The position numbers and the translations under genes are program-made. Of a stretch of 64,000 bases of DNA, positions 36,854-47,948 are shown in pieces (positions within the stretch are counted from its first letter, which is position 1; every line of letters begins with the position of its first letter). The DNA is from Dryas octopetala. Lineage: Eukaryota > Streptophyta > Magnoliopsida > Rosales > Rosaceae. Where the stretch lies: NCBI GenBank assembly GCA_963921425.1, contig OY992840.1:14920621-14984620 (forward strand). The letters are read 5' to 3'. Under the pieces are notes generated by a model, which was not told the origin of the DNA, ran no database searches, and saw only the letters and a program-made list of their open reading frames with translations.

Positions 36854-38029
36854 ACGGTCATCATAGAGCACTTTTTTATTTTATTTAATCAACGTTTATA
36901 AGATTTGAACTTTGAACATCCCCCCATTTTATGGGGAGATTGAGTGTTATTCACTAGGCCAAATAGATTATGATCATTGACTCATCATAGAGCACTTAGG
37001 TTTAGAATGAACCACTACTAATTATTTAAATATGAAACCAAATGGGAAAGCATCTGGAGCAATATTCTTCCACATATGCTGTTTACGTTTCACATTTCAA
37101 AGAAGTTTAATTATCTTAAATAATAGACCAGTTTTTGTTTCATATGTATGTATAAAGAGAAATTTGAAAATTTAACTCAAATTAAAGTTAATTAAAGACT
37201 TTTAACCTCTTTTTTAAATTTTTGAAAATTTGACGCTCGAGTTGTCACACCCCAATCCGGGATTAGGAATTAATCACGGATTAAGGTGTGAATCACACTC
37301 TAATTATAGAATGAACTTCTATATCCAGAATGCATGTGATGGAGAAAATAAAATAAATGGAGATAAACTTTGTACTATTCTTGTGCCACTACTAAATTCA
37401 AGCTTAATTTACAAAATAAGTCGTACTTATGTACATTACATCCTTCTCAGTTTCAAAATTAAAACCAACTCCGACTTTGTTTATGCTTAATCACCTTAAT
37501 TACTTCCGGTTGATTTTGCATTGTCTTTCGCTACAGTATCTACAAAGTCTATGAGGGGGTAAGCTCTAGCCAATGGTTTAGTAGGGACAATCAACATTAT
37601 CTATGCAAAATTAATTATACTGAAGCTCAATGAAAATATACAACATGGAGCATATAATATATAATATAATAATCTTATTAATGCATGAATGTTGTGCTAC
37701 ACTTCCTCGATTTTAGCCTTATAATATAGATAAAGAGTTTATCCATATAATAGAACAAATAGGCCTGCACGTCACATACCATGCATTTTACCACTGTGAC
37801 CCCGAATGCCCTATTATACGAATTAACACTCGATGTATATTGAAATATAAATTGCAATGCGCGCACATCTTCACTTTAACCGCAGCTAAAGTGCAAGATA
37901 TCCTAACTTCAACCGCAGCCGAAGGTCCCAATGCGCCTTGGGGTTTTAGATCGTTTTATTAGTTTTTGCTGAAGGGACTTCACTCTCTGCGTACACTATG
38001 AAATTTAAATAAAAAAATTTAAATCTTCA
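36854..38029. other. Intergenic DNA, possible degraded repeat
   Basis: No supported gene. A stretch starting near 37244 (TGTCACACCCCAATCCGGG) resembles the start of LTRs often seen in plants, with an internal inverted motif (ATTAATCACGGATTAAGG). No second copy or target duplication was found, so it stays unassigned. 37890-37960 is locally GC-richer with a repeated CAACCGCAGC motif. Confidence 0.45.
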
Positions 38030-38400
38030 ATCCCTTCATATTACTAATCATGGTGCACTTAGATTCAAAATGATTAGTTACTTTACTATTAATTTAAAGC
38101 TTATACCAAATGGGAAGAGAATCCTAAACAAATTGCCACATTAGCTGTAATTAGTTGACTAGCTTTGTAAACATTATAAAACATTAGAGAGAGAGATTGC
38201 AGAGAAAAAGACTTTTGGATGAAAAGGGTATGGGTTGGGAGATGATATTGATGCGTAAAATAATACTCTTGTCTGTTAAAGACTATGTAGCGAAAAGTGG
38301 GGTTGTGTTTGTTTCATTTGTAGGCCTAAGGTGCATGCATCCAAACCTTGCTAAAGTTGACTTTTACATTTGCAGGCCTTGTTTAAGTTCACTCTAAAAA
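38030..38400. repeat. Duplicate of a P450 3' flank without the gene
   Basis: Closely matches the 3' flank of copy D (about 44825-45120), and its later part also matches about 50885-50950. No P450 coding sequence lies just upstream, so this is the trailing end of a lost or rearranged unit. Confidence 0.8.
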
Positions 38401-39333
38401 ACTCTAATGGATGACCGATGTGGAATTCAGTAGTACCTTTCGTATATTACCCTTGTTTCAATTTCATATTCCATTTTTTAAATTAAATTAATTTTCATAG
38501 TTTATATTTTGTTACAATCAAGTTTAAAATTAAAATTTTGTTCAAATGTTAAATAAAATTTTCATGTGAAAACTACGTGTAATGTTAGACTTTACGGTTT
38601 AAGGAGCAAAACGGTCCTAAAATTCATATTATTGAACTCCCATGTATATTGATAAAAATAAAGATTTCACCGTCTAATTTTAGACGAAATTTTTATTTTA
38701 AACTTTGAAATTATAACAATACTAGACTCTCCTGCGAGTGTGAAGCAGCTATTTCTATTACGCAAACACTAATATTTTGGCAAACGTAATTCGTTTAATA
38801 GGCTTCTCCTATTTTTATTCTCAAATAAAAAATACAAACAAACCTAGTTGTTCAACCCAAATGAAAGACCCAAAAAAAAAAAAAATTAAATATGTAAAAT
38901 TAAGGAAAAATTAATTAAGGAGAGTGTATTAATGGAAAATTAATTAAAAAGAGAGAGGCGGCAAACCAATTCTCATGGGTGAGAAAATAAATTTGGAAAA
39001 TAGATAACTGACCATTGAATTTAAACCGAAACAATCTCGGCCATTCATACCCGAAGATAAATTTTAAGATTCAAAAACCGTTATGTTTTATTATATAGAT
39101 GTAAAATAAAAGAACTTAATTGAAAAACTTGAAACAAGATGAACGAAATTAAAATAACCACAAAACTATAGAGACAAAAATGATTTAATTTTATCGATCG
39201 TTTCATCGTAGTGCACTTAGATTCAGAATGATCATTTACTAATTATTTAGATATTATACCAAACGGTGAAATTAAGCATCTGAAGCAACATATATGCCAC
39301 ATATGCTGTTTAGGTTTCACATTTCAAAGAAGT
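38401..39333. other. Intergenic AT-rich DNA
   Basis: No gene. 39190-39333 again matches the conserved P450 upstream block (also seen near 52545-52690). The remainder has no recognisable element. Confidence 0.55.
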
Positions 39334-39530
39334 TTATCTTAGAAAAATTGTCCCATTCTTTGTTAATTCATAGTTATATAACAAATTGTGCTTTCTTTGT
39401 TAATTAATGTCAACCAAGTTTGTTGATCCCATGAATATAATAGGAAAAATTAGAGCAAAAGGACTTGACATTTACACCATTTTACAGTTGAGGATGCTAC
39501 TTTTAATTTATTCAAATTAAGAACTCCACT
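39334..39530. repeat. Direct repeat copy 1 (partner 40617-40820)
   Basis: About 200 bases, from ATCTTAGAAAAATTGTCCCA through the start of a MULE-like terminus, recur at 40617-40820 with a few differences. The repeats bracket 39531-40616. Confidence 0.85.
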
Positions 39531-40616
39531 AGGGAGTAAAATTTCGTTTTTTAAGGGTATGAAAATTTTAACACCAAACTAAAAAAATTTCGTCCTAATT
39601 TCGACAATTTCGTCGAAAATTTCTCGAAATTCTTGAAATTTCGGTGAAATTTTCGGCTCGGGGAAGTGGAGACCAAAGGGAGAAACGGGAGGAAGAGGCG
39701 AGCTGGCCTTGTCGTCGGTCGTTGCTGAAGGCAGTAGATCGAAGAGAGAGAAGAGATCGGGGACGAAGAAGAGATCGGGGAGGGAGATGAGGAAGAGAGG
39801 GAGACCGGGGAAGGAGGAAAATAAGGAAAAAGGAGGAAGAGAAGGAGGGAGGAGAAAGAGGGAGGAGAGAGAAGGTCTCTGGGCGTGGGTCTGGTGGTTG
39901 GGCAGTGGGAAAGAAGAAAGAGAAGTGGGTCTGGTGGCTGGGCAGTGGGAAGAAGAAAGAGAAGGAAAAGATGAAGTCATGGGAAGAAAGAAGAAAGGAA
40001 GGAAGGAAAGAAAAGAAAAAAAAAAGGAAAAAAAAGGTTTAGGATTGGTTGAGGTTTGGGGTCTTTGTGCAATTAGAAAGAAAAAAAAAAATTTGGGGTT
40101 TCATTTAGTTGTTTTTAAATTATAAATCCTAATACATTTATGTATAAAAATAATTAAAAATACCTTAAAGAGCCTAAACTCTAATATCTTATACCATATC
40201 CTAAAGAATATAGAATACACATTATAAAGTATATAAAATGTGTATATATTATAGAGTTTATAGGATTTAGTATATATAGTATATAAGATTTAGTGTATAA
40301 ATTATAGAATATAAAGAATATACTAATTTCATTTATTCATTATACTAATTTTATTTAATAGTATTTGCCTTCAGCGTACATTATATTCATATTATATCAC
40401 ATGAAATTTACTATATAATTTAGTTTCTTCAATGTTTTTTATCAATGTAGTAGATAATATGTTAAATAAACATATGGTAAAGTTTCATTCAAAATTTCCG
40501 TTATTTCCGTCTAATTTCTGTCAAAATTTAAAAATCTTCGAAATTTCAGTCGAAATTTCCATTGAAATTTCCGTCGAAATTTCTTCAAAACCCAAAATTT
40601 TATTTCTTAAACTCCA
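39531..40616. other. Unclassified insert bounded by direct repeats
   Basis: About 1.1 kb with both ends rich in GAAATTTC/TTTCGTCGAAATTTC-type inverted motifs (39585-39660 and 40480-40600) and a central GA-rich tract (39700-40030). The end motifs suggest a DNA transposon with subterminal repeats, but I could not fix termini or a target duplication. The long Lys/Glu/Arg frames are low complexity. Confidence 0.5.
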
Positions 40617-40727
40617 CTTTATCTTAGAAAAATTGTCCCATTCTTTGTTAATTCATAGGTATATAACAAATTGTGCTTTCTTTGTTAATTAATGTCAACC
40701 AAGTTTGTTGATCCAATGAATATAATA

Positions 40728-42426
40728 GGAAAAATTAGAGCAAAAAGATTTGACATTTACACCATTTTACAGTTGAGAATGCTACTTTCAATTTATTCCA
40801 ATTAAAAACTCTACTTTATTTTAAGGTGCAATTAAAAATTTTCCGTCACATTCGTCAATTAATTGTGTCACGCGACTTGCACATACTTGGTCGGGCATTT
40901 TTTATTTTTCCTTTGCCATGTGGATTAATTAATAATAAAATCTTTTTAAAATAGAAATAAATTATTTAAAAAAACAAACAAAAAATGAACAAAAAACAAA
41001 ACTCTCTCAGTCTCTCTCTCTCTCTCCCCTGCACTCTATCTCCCCGGCCGACCTCACTCTTTTCTCCCCTGCACTCTCTCCCTCCCGCGACATCACCCCG
41101 GTCACTCCCCCTCTGTCCGGCGACTAATGTCGGCAACATCACCACCAACCAAAGTGATACCATCTCTTCCCTTTCTCTCCCGGTGTCTCTCTGCTACCCA
41201 GAAACACAACCAAAAAACTCGGATCAAAACCCAACCCGAGCCTCCATCCTCGCCGACGTGAGGGCAGGGGGGTCTCGGTTGACTGGGATTTTCGGATTCT
41301 GGGTGGGTTGGGCCGGCCTGAGGTGGGTCTCGTTGGGCCACCAGCGACAGGGGGTCGAGATGAGTGACGGCTGATAACCCAAAGCTTTAATTTCTATTTT
41401 CTGAGCGATGGGTGGATGAGTTCTTCTGGGTACTGTTTGTCTTTGAGGAAACTGAGAGAAAATGGGAGCATTGGCCTCGTTTCAGCTTCTGTGTTTGATA
41501 TCCGGAATTATTTTTGTGGGTTGTGATTCATTTGCATCAAAGGACATCAAAGGAAGTTATGTCTTTTTGTTTAGTCACTCTTTCTCAGATCTTGATTTCT
41601 GTAAATCTCTATTTTGTTGCTAAGAAAATGTGGGGGGAACAAGAATTTTAGATTGTCAATCTCCATTTTGTTGCTATAAAGGGGTTGGTGGGGAAGAAGA
41701 AGGAGGGAGTGGGGGAGGCCGTTGTGCAGAAGGGGTTGGTGGGGAAGAAGGGTTGGTTTCGATCTGCAGCTAGCTACTTTTGCTTTGTATTTTTTTGTTC
41801 ATTTTTTGTTTTTTTTAATAATTTATTTAGGGTTAAATACAAAAATGATCCACGAATTTTACACTATTTCTCAATTTGGTCAACTAACTATAAAAAATGT
41901 CAATTTGATATTTTGCAAGTTGTACCAAAGTAGTACAAACGTTAACTTTCATCCGAAAATTAACGAAATTGATTACATGAAAATGTGATGAACAAACTGA
42001 AATGCCCATGAAAATGTTGTCACTTGATGTGAACATGACCAATTTCAGTTAAATTTTTCTTTGGAAGTTAACGTTTGTACTGTTTTGGTACAACTTGAAA
42101 AGTTCGTGGACCAAATTGATACTTTTTATAGTTAGTAAACCAAATAGAGATTCATTGTAAAATTTATGGACTATTTTTGTATTTAATCCATTTATTTTTA
42201 TTTTTAAAAGATTTTATTAATTTTTATTATTAATTAATCAACTTGATAAAGGAAAAGTAAAAAATGCCCCTCCAGATCAAGCATGTACACATATAACTGA
42301 CGGAAGTGACGAAAAATCTTTGATTGCACCTTAAAACAAAGTGGAGTCCTTAATTGAAACAAATTAAAAGTGGCATCCTCAACTGCAAAATAGTGTAAAT
42401 GTCGTGACCTTTTGCTCTAATTTTCA
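40728..42426. mobile_element. MULE-like element with ~200-bp TIRs (candidate Pack-MULE)
   Basis: The left end (from GGAAAAATTAGAGCAAAA, 40728 to about 40935) is repeated in inverted form at the right end (about 42230-42426, ending TTTTGCTCTAATTTTC). A 9-base target duplication, AATATAATA, flanks it (40719-40727 and 42427-42435). The corresponding site upstream of copy G (near 53080) lacks the element. There is no transposase. The interior (about 41000-41800) is GC-richer and looks like a 5' UTR or first-exon/intron fragment of a host gene. Confidence 0.82.
41830..42189. mobile_element. 360-bp MITE nested in the MULE-like element
   Basis: Long inverted repeats of ~110-120 bases: the left arm starts GGGTTAAATACAAAAATGAT and the right arm ends ATACAAAAA.. 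in inverse form (TTTTTGTATTTAATCC). Imperfect 9-base flanks ATTTATTTA and ATTTATTTT (41821-41829 and 42190-42198) fit a Mutator-type target duplication with one change. Confidence 0.82.
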
Positions 42427-42741
42427 AATATAATATTAACTCTTAAAACAACTCGTTTAATAGTATACAGAAGCTGCAGGCGTAGCATTTATTAAAAAAC
42501 TGAATCAAATTTCATGTTCAAGTTTGGTTTAATGTCCTTTCCAAAAAAAAAAAAGTCTGGTTTAGTGTCCTTCCAAAAAAGAAGAAGTCTGGTTTAGTGG
42601 TTTGGCATCAAAATGATTCCGAATCAATCAATAAACTAAAATGTGAGGTGTAATGGGATGTCAATCATTGGATGGGCAATGATTGAATTGTTAATGTTGA
42701 ATGTTGAGCAAGTGCCAAAGCCCAAGTTCTGATCTTGATCT
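42427..42741. other. Upstream region of P450 copy D
   Basis: Conserved P450 promoter-proximal DNA with two near-identical short blocks (AAGTCTGGTTTAGTG-type) at about 42553-42598. It carries the empty site (AGTATACAGAAGCTGCAGG, near 42462) of the CAGGG MITE found upstream of copy G. Confidence 0.7.
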
Positions 42742-42747
42742 TATAAA
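42742..42747 (+). promoter_or_regulatory. TATA box of P450 copy D
   Basis: TATAAA in the conserved CTTGATCTTATAAATGGACC block, 75 bases upstream of the start codon. Confidence 0.7.
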
Positions 42748-42816
42748 TGGACCGCCATAATCACATCTATAACCCACATTTACACAAACATAGATAGTTG
42801 AAGAAGAAGATCGAAG

Positions 42817-43806
42817 ATGTTAAATCTCTTGCAAATGCTGCAGGAGCTGAATATTAACGAAACATTCTTCTCCTTGTTGAAACCTTTTTCCTTCACACTA
42901 CTAGTTGTGCCCATTTTCCTCATCCTTGTATTCAAATGGTCCTCCACTACTACCCCAACAAACTCACCACCTTCTCCACCAAAGCTCCCTATCATTGGAA
43001 ACCTTCACCAGATAGGCTCTTGCGCTCATCGCTCACTTCAAGCCTTAGCTCAATGCCATGGCCCTCTCATGCTCCTCCATTACGGAAGTGCGCCAGTCCT
43101 TGTTGTGTCCTCGGCTGAGGCTGCCCGTGAGATCGTGAAAACCCATGACATTGCATTCTCCAGCCGACCTAGCTTGACCGTCTTTAAGAAGCTTGTATAC
43201 AATCAAAAAGACGTAGCAACAGCACCTTATGGCGAGTACTGGAGGCAGGTGAAAAGTATATGTGTTTTAAATCTTTTGAGCAACAAGAGGGTTCGGTCTT
43301 TTAGAGCTGTGAGAGAAGAGGAAACCAAATCCATGATAAACAAGATAAAACAGTCCTGTATATTCTCCTCCTCCACATCATCATCAGTTTCAAATTTAAG
43401 TGAAATGTTTGTGATGCTTACTAATGATGTTATTTGTAGAGTGGCTTTAGGGAGAAAGTACAGTGGTGGGGGTGGTGGGAAGGTGTTTATGGAGCTTTTC
43501 AGGGAATTGACGGCTTTATTGGGAGGTCTCGTTATTGGGGACTATATCCCATGGCTTTCTTGGTGGAGCCATGTCAGTGGTTTGGATGCTAGATTAGACA
43601 AGGTGGCTAAGCAGTTTGATGACTTTTTAGATAGAGTGGTTCAAGAGCATATGGATAGTTTAGAGAGTGGAAATGATGGCCATGTTCATATTGAGAAAGA
43701 GGATGATCAAAAGGATTTTGTGGACGTTTTACTTGGGATTCAGAAACAAAACTTGCTTGGATTTCATCTTGATAGAGTTGGTATAAAGGCTCTCATCTTG
43801 GTAATT

Positions 43807-43861
<55 letters not shown>

Positions 43862-44680
43862 AATATATGTACACATATGTCTCCCTATAGCTCTCTATCT
43901 ATCTATCAGAAAATTTCAACAGTGTGTTTTCTACTGCTATGTTAATAAACCAAGGGCAGCTATATATATCAATTAAGGTTGATTAATCGATATCCGCACA
44001 TATCTATTAGAAAACTTCAATCAGCCTCCAAATATTTAATCAACTTTGGCTATTCAATATTCTTGTAGGATATGTTTGTTGCTGGCACTGATACGACGTA
44101 CACGGTCCTAGATTGGGCAATGTCTGAGCTTTTAAGACATCCAAGAGTCATGAAAAATTTGCAGAATGAGGTAAGGGGGTTAATTGAAACCGGAAGGGAC
44201 ATAACAGAGGATGATTTGGTTGGAATGCACTACTTGAAGGCAGTGATCAAGGAGACTCTTCGCTTACATCCTCCACTTCCATTACTACTTCCCAAAATGT
44301 CGACTCAAGATGTGAAAGTAAATGGTTACGACATTAAAGCCAACACACAAGTTTTGACGAATATGTGGCAAATTGGAAGAGATCCCAAGTCATACAACAA
44401 ACCCGAGGAGTTCGAGCCAGAGAGGTTCTTGAATAGCAGTGTAGATTATAAAGGGAATGACTTCGAATTGATTCCATTTGGGGCTGGCAGGAGGGGCTGC
44501 CCAGGAATTCAGTTTGCCATGGCTGTTGATGAGATTGCCTTAGCAAATATGGTGCACAAGTTCAATTGGTCATTGCCTGATGGAGCAAAAGCAGAGGATT
44601 TGGACATGACTGAATCCACTGGTATTAACATACAAAGAAAGTATCCTCTTAAAGCGGTTGCTATTCCATTTTCTTTTTGA
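42817..44680 (+). CDS. P450 copy D: intact CYP71A-like cytochrome P450 (531 aa)
   Basis: Exon 1 is 42817-43800 and exon 2 is 44069-44680, with the same phase-0 intron position as copy C. All P450 landmarks are present: membrane anchor, [12 protein letters not shown] hinge, AGTDTT I-helix, KETLR, PERF and haem loop [10 protein letters not shown]. Differences from copy C that fall in known functional zones are VAGTDTT for AAGTDTT at the start of the I-helix, AVIKETL for AVMKETL before ExxR, SCAHRS for LHPHRS near the N-terminus, and a longer TTTPTNSPP linker. Exon 2 is almost identical to that of C and G, while the early part of exon 1 resembles G more than C. This pattern fits gene conversion between neighbours. 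The product is expected in the ER; substrate unknown. Confidence 0.93.
43811..43840 (+). repeat. (CT)n microsatellite in copy D intron
   Basis: About 15 CT units at the same place as in copy C, followed by a longer AT run. Confidence 0.95.
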
Positions 44681-45355
44681 ATTTTTCTTGTTGATGTAAT
44701 TTATTTTGTTCTATTATTAAGCTTGGACAGGGTTTGTATTGTTTATGCTTGGTCTTATTATTGGTGTGGATATCTTGTCCGCTTTGTCTTGTAGTTTTGA
44801 AAGTTTAATAAAATTGTGTTTCATATTAATTACTAATCATAGTGCACTTAGATTCAAAATGATCAGTTACTTTACTATTAATTTAAAGCTTATACCAAAT
44901 GGGAAGATAATCCTAAACAAATTGCCACATTAGCTGTAATTAGTTGACCAGCTTTGTAAACATTATAAAACATTAGAGAGAGAGAGATTGCAAAGAAAAA
45001 GACTTTTGGATGAAAAGGGTATGGGTTGGGAGATGATATTGATGCGTAAAATAATATTGTCGTATGTTAAAGACTATGTAGCGAAAAGTGGGGTTGTGTT
45101 TGTTTCATTTGTAGGCCTAAGATGCGTAAATTAAACCAGTCGTCTTGGACTAGACTTGGTTTGGTTTTGGTTCTCAAATTGGCCATTTCGAAAATGTTGG
45201 TTTGGATACGGTTATACCTTTATGGTTCGATTTTTCAAACCATACACACCCCTATGTATACTGAGCACCTTCTCTTGTCTGTTAAAGACTGTAATGAAAA
45301 GTGGGGTTTTATTGTGAAATTGGTGTTTGTTTCATTTGTAGGCCTAAGATGTCAT
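44681..45355. other. 3' flank of P450 copy D
   Basis: Conserved P450 3' flank. 45132-45355 is duplicated at 51540-51759, including the first part of the neighbouring hAT-type element. Confidence 0.7.
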
Positions 45356-45843
45356 TAGGGGTGTAAACGAGCCGAGCCAAGCACAATACCATTATGCTCA
45401 AGCTTGGCTTGTCTAAACTTTATCGAGCTTGAGCTTGAGCTTGAGCTTGGCTTGACTTGTTTATTATACGAGCCGAGCTCAAACGAGCTAAAAAAAATCA
45501 AACTCAAGCCGAGCCTGAGCTATATCGAGCCAATTTATATAATTTTATCTAAAACATTTTATTAGCAACTACTCCAAAGATATTAATTCTTGTCAATCAT
45601 TTTATTCTTAAAAGCATTAATTATAATATATTAATTCAATTAAATACGAGCTGTCTCGTAATTAAATACGAGCTGCTCACGAGCTCTTCGAGCTGAATTA
45701 ATATACCAAAGCTCAAGTTTGGCTTGTTTCATAAACGAGCGAACCTCGGCTTGACTTATTTCTTTTACGAGCCAATTGAGCTTAAACGAGCCAAATATGA
45801 GTCAATACGAACTTGAGCTGAATCGAGCCGATTTATGGCCCTA
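45356..45843. mobile_element. 488-bp hAT-type non-autonomous element
   Basis: Starts TAGGGGTGTAAACGAGCC and ends in GATTTATGGCCCTA, whose inverse TAGGGCCATAAAT matches the start imperfectly. A perfect 8-base target duplication, GATGTCAT, flanks it (45348-45355 and 45844-45851), as for hAT elements. The interior is dense in GAGCTTGAGCTTGAGC- and CGAGCCGAGC-like repeats on both strands near both ends. No coding capacity. Confidence 0.9.
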
Positions 45844-45851
45844 GATGTCAT

Positions 45852-46239
45852 CGAAAGCTAGCTAAAGTTGACTTTTACATTTCTAATTTTCTAGGACTTG
45901 TTTAAGTACCCTAAAACTCTCTAATGGATTACGGATGTGGAATTCAGTATTACCTTTCTTATATTATCCTAGTTTCAAATTCATCTATGTTGTTATAATT
46001 TTTTAAATTAAAATCCTCATCGTTTATATTTTGTTACAATGAAATCTAATTAAAATTAAAATTTTGTCCAAATGCTAGATAGAATTTTCATGTGTAAACC
46101 ACGTGTAAATTTTGTCCTTTCAGATGTATTATTGTGACCGAATATTGAGCAAGGGGCAAAGTACGCAGGCTCTGATCATGATCCAATGGACCACCATAAT
46201 CACATATTATACACAAAAACATAGAGAAGAAGAAGGAGA
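45852..46239. other. Upstream region of P450 copy E
   Basis: Resembles other P450 upstream regions, but the TATA position reads GATCATGATCCAATGGACC, so the TATAAA is lost. Copy F has GATATAATGG at the same place. Confidence 0.65.
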
Positions 46240-46570
46240 ATGTTAAATCTCAGCTTGCAAGTGCTGAAGGAGCTGAATAGTGAAAAATTCTTCTCCTTGT
46301 CGCAACCTTTTCCCTTCACACTACTACTTGTGGCAATTTTCCTCATCCTTGTATACAAATGGTCCTCCACTACTCCAACAAACTCACCCCCTTCTCCACC
46401 AAAGCTCCCTATCATTGGAAACCTTCACCAATTAAGCTTGTACCCTCATCGCTCACTTCAAGCCTTATCTCAACGCCATGGCCCTTTCATGCTCCTCCAT
46501 CTCTGAAGCCTGCCAGTCCTCATTGTCTCGTCGGCTGAGGCTGCCCGCGAGATCATGAAAACCCATGACC

Positions 46571-46836
46571 TTATTTTACTATGTTCAACTCTATGTATTC
46601 CTCTATCCGTAGAGTACATTGAATGTACAGAAATGGCTATAACAGAGTTTCTGTTATTCGTATTAACAGCTACTCTAGGAGGAATGTTTTTATGCGGTGC
46701 TAACGATTTAATAACTATCTTTGTAGCTCCAGAATGTTTCAGTTTATGCTCCTACCTATTATCTGGATATACCAAGAAAGATGTACGGTCTAATGAGGCT
46801 AATACGAAGTATTTACTCATGGGTGGGGCAAGATCT
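46571..46836 (+). other. ndhB: Plastid DNA insertion (NUPT): ndhB fragment
   Basis: About 265 bases with no P450 homology, inserted where copy F continues smoothly (HDL then IFSDRP). Translation gives segments typical of chloroplast NdhB, an NDH-complex membrane subunit: [54 protein letters not shown] and KKDVRSNEA, followed by KYLLMGGA. The fragment is in sense orientation, is still open in frame and shows only a few changes near its right end. It is therefore a recent transfer of plastid DNA into the nuclear pseudogene. The short CCT shared at the two junctions fits end-joining. Not expected to be expressed as NDH subunit. Confidence 0.92.
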
Positions 46837-47336
46837 CCTCATATTCTCTGACAGACTCAAGATGACTGTCTTTAAGAAGCTTCTCTACAATTACAAAGAC
46901 GTCGCAACTGCACCTTACGGTGAGTATTGGAGGCAGCTGAGAAGTATATGTGTTCTAAATCTTTTGAGCAACAAAAGGGTTCGGTCTTTTCAAGCTGTGA
47001 GAGAAGAGGAAACGAAATCCATGATCAACAAGATAATGCAGTCTTGCATATCCTCCTCCTCCTCCTCATCCTCCTCATCAACATCATCATCAGTTGTGAC
47101 TTTAAGCGAAAATTTGGGGACGTTTACTAATAATGTCGTCTGTAGAGCGGCAATTGGGAAGAAGTACAGTGATGAAGAAGATGGTAGATTGTTTCTGGAG
47201 CTTTTGAGGGATTTTATGGAGTTATTGGGAGCTGTTGTTATTGGGGACTATATCCCATGGCTTGCTTGGTTGAGCCATGCATGTCAACGGTTTGAATGCT
47301 AGATTAGACAAGATGGCTAAAAAGTTTGACGACTTT

Positions 47337-47948
47337 TGTTGAGAGTAATGTGAAGCAATGTCCCACATCGGAAAACTAAGGTTTAGCATATGTGCTTATA
47401 AGTCTTGGGCCTCTCCACCCATTGCCAATTGGTTTTGGGTTGGTTGGATGCTCTAATTCTATCATGATATCAGAGCTTGGTTATCCGAGTGTAAGGCCAA
47501 ACGGCCACACGTGCTCCCACGTCACCCAATATAATTTGTTTACGTGTAAGGCTCAAAATCTCGCCACACGTGCGGGGGCGTGTTGAGAGTAATGTGGAGC
47601 AATGTCCCACATCGGAAAACTAAGGCTTAGCATATGTACTTATAAGTCTTGGGCCTCTCCACCCATTGCAATTGGTTTTGGGTTGGATGCTCTAATTCTA
47701 TCATGGTATCAGAGCTTGGTTATTCGCGTGTAAGGCCCAACGGCCACACGTGCTCCCACGTCATCCAATACAATTTGTTCACGTGTAAGGCTCAAAAATC
47801 TCGCCACACGTGCGGGGGCGTGTTGAGAGTAATGTGGAGCAATGTCCCACATCGGAAAACTAAGGCTTAGCATATGTGCTTATAAGTCTTGGGCCTCTCC
47901 ACCCATTGCCAATTGGTTTTGGGTTGGTTGGATGCTCTAATTCTATCA
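47337..47948 (+). mobile_element. TRIM retrotransposon 2 with three LTRs
   Basis: Three LTRs (47337-47464, 47581-47703 and 47821-47948) separated by two ~117-base internal regions. Each LTR starts TGTTGAGAGTAATGTG and ends TTCTATCA. LTR1 is followed by TGATATCAGAGC and LTR2 by TGGTATCAGAGC (tRNA-Met primer-binding site). Each internal region ends in a G-rich CGTGCGGGGGCG stretch. A perfect 5-base target duplication, ACTTT, surrounds the whole array (47332-47336 and 47949-47953), so it behaves as a single insertion. The same family as TRIM 1 at 31349, in opposite orientation. Confidence 0.95.

Noticed and set aside
37244..37520. Possible LTR starting TGTCACACCCC
   Set aside because: No second LTR, primer-binding site or target duplication was found in the window; left as unassigned repeat.
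39709..40125. 138-residue Lys/Glu/Arg/Gly frame (and its Ser/Pro/Leu complement)
   Set aside because: Low-complexity GA-rich tract readable in several frames; no domain.
46555..46851. 98-residue open frame with membrane-protein character in copy E
   Set aside because: It is the transferred ndhB fragment, not a nuclear gene; no independent start, promoter or targeting sequence is visible.
47392..47870. Two similar open frames (NWFWVGCSNSIM) in copy E
   Set aside because: They are translations of the TRIM LTRs and internal regions; the same peptide occurs antisense at 31467-31694 in TRIM 1.
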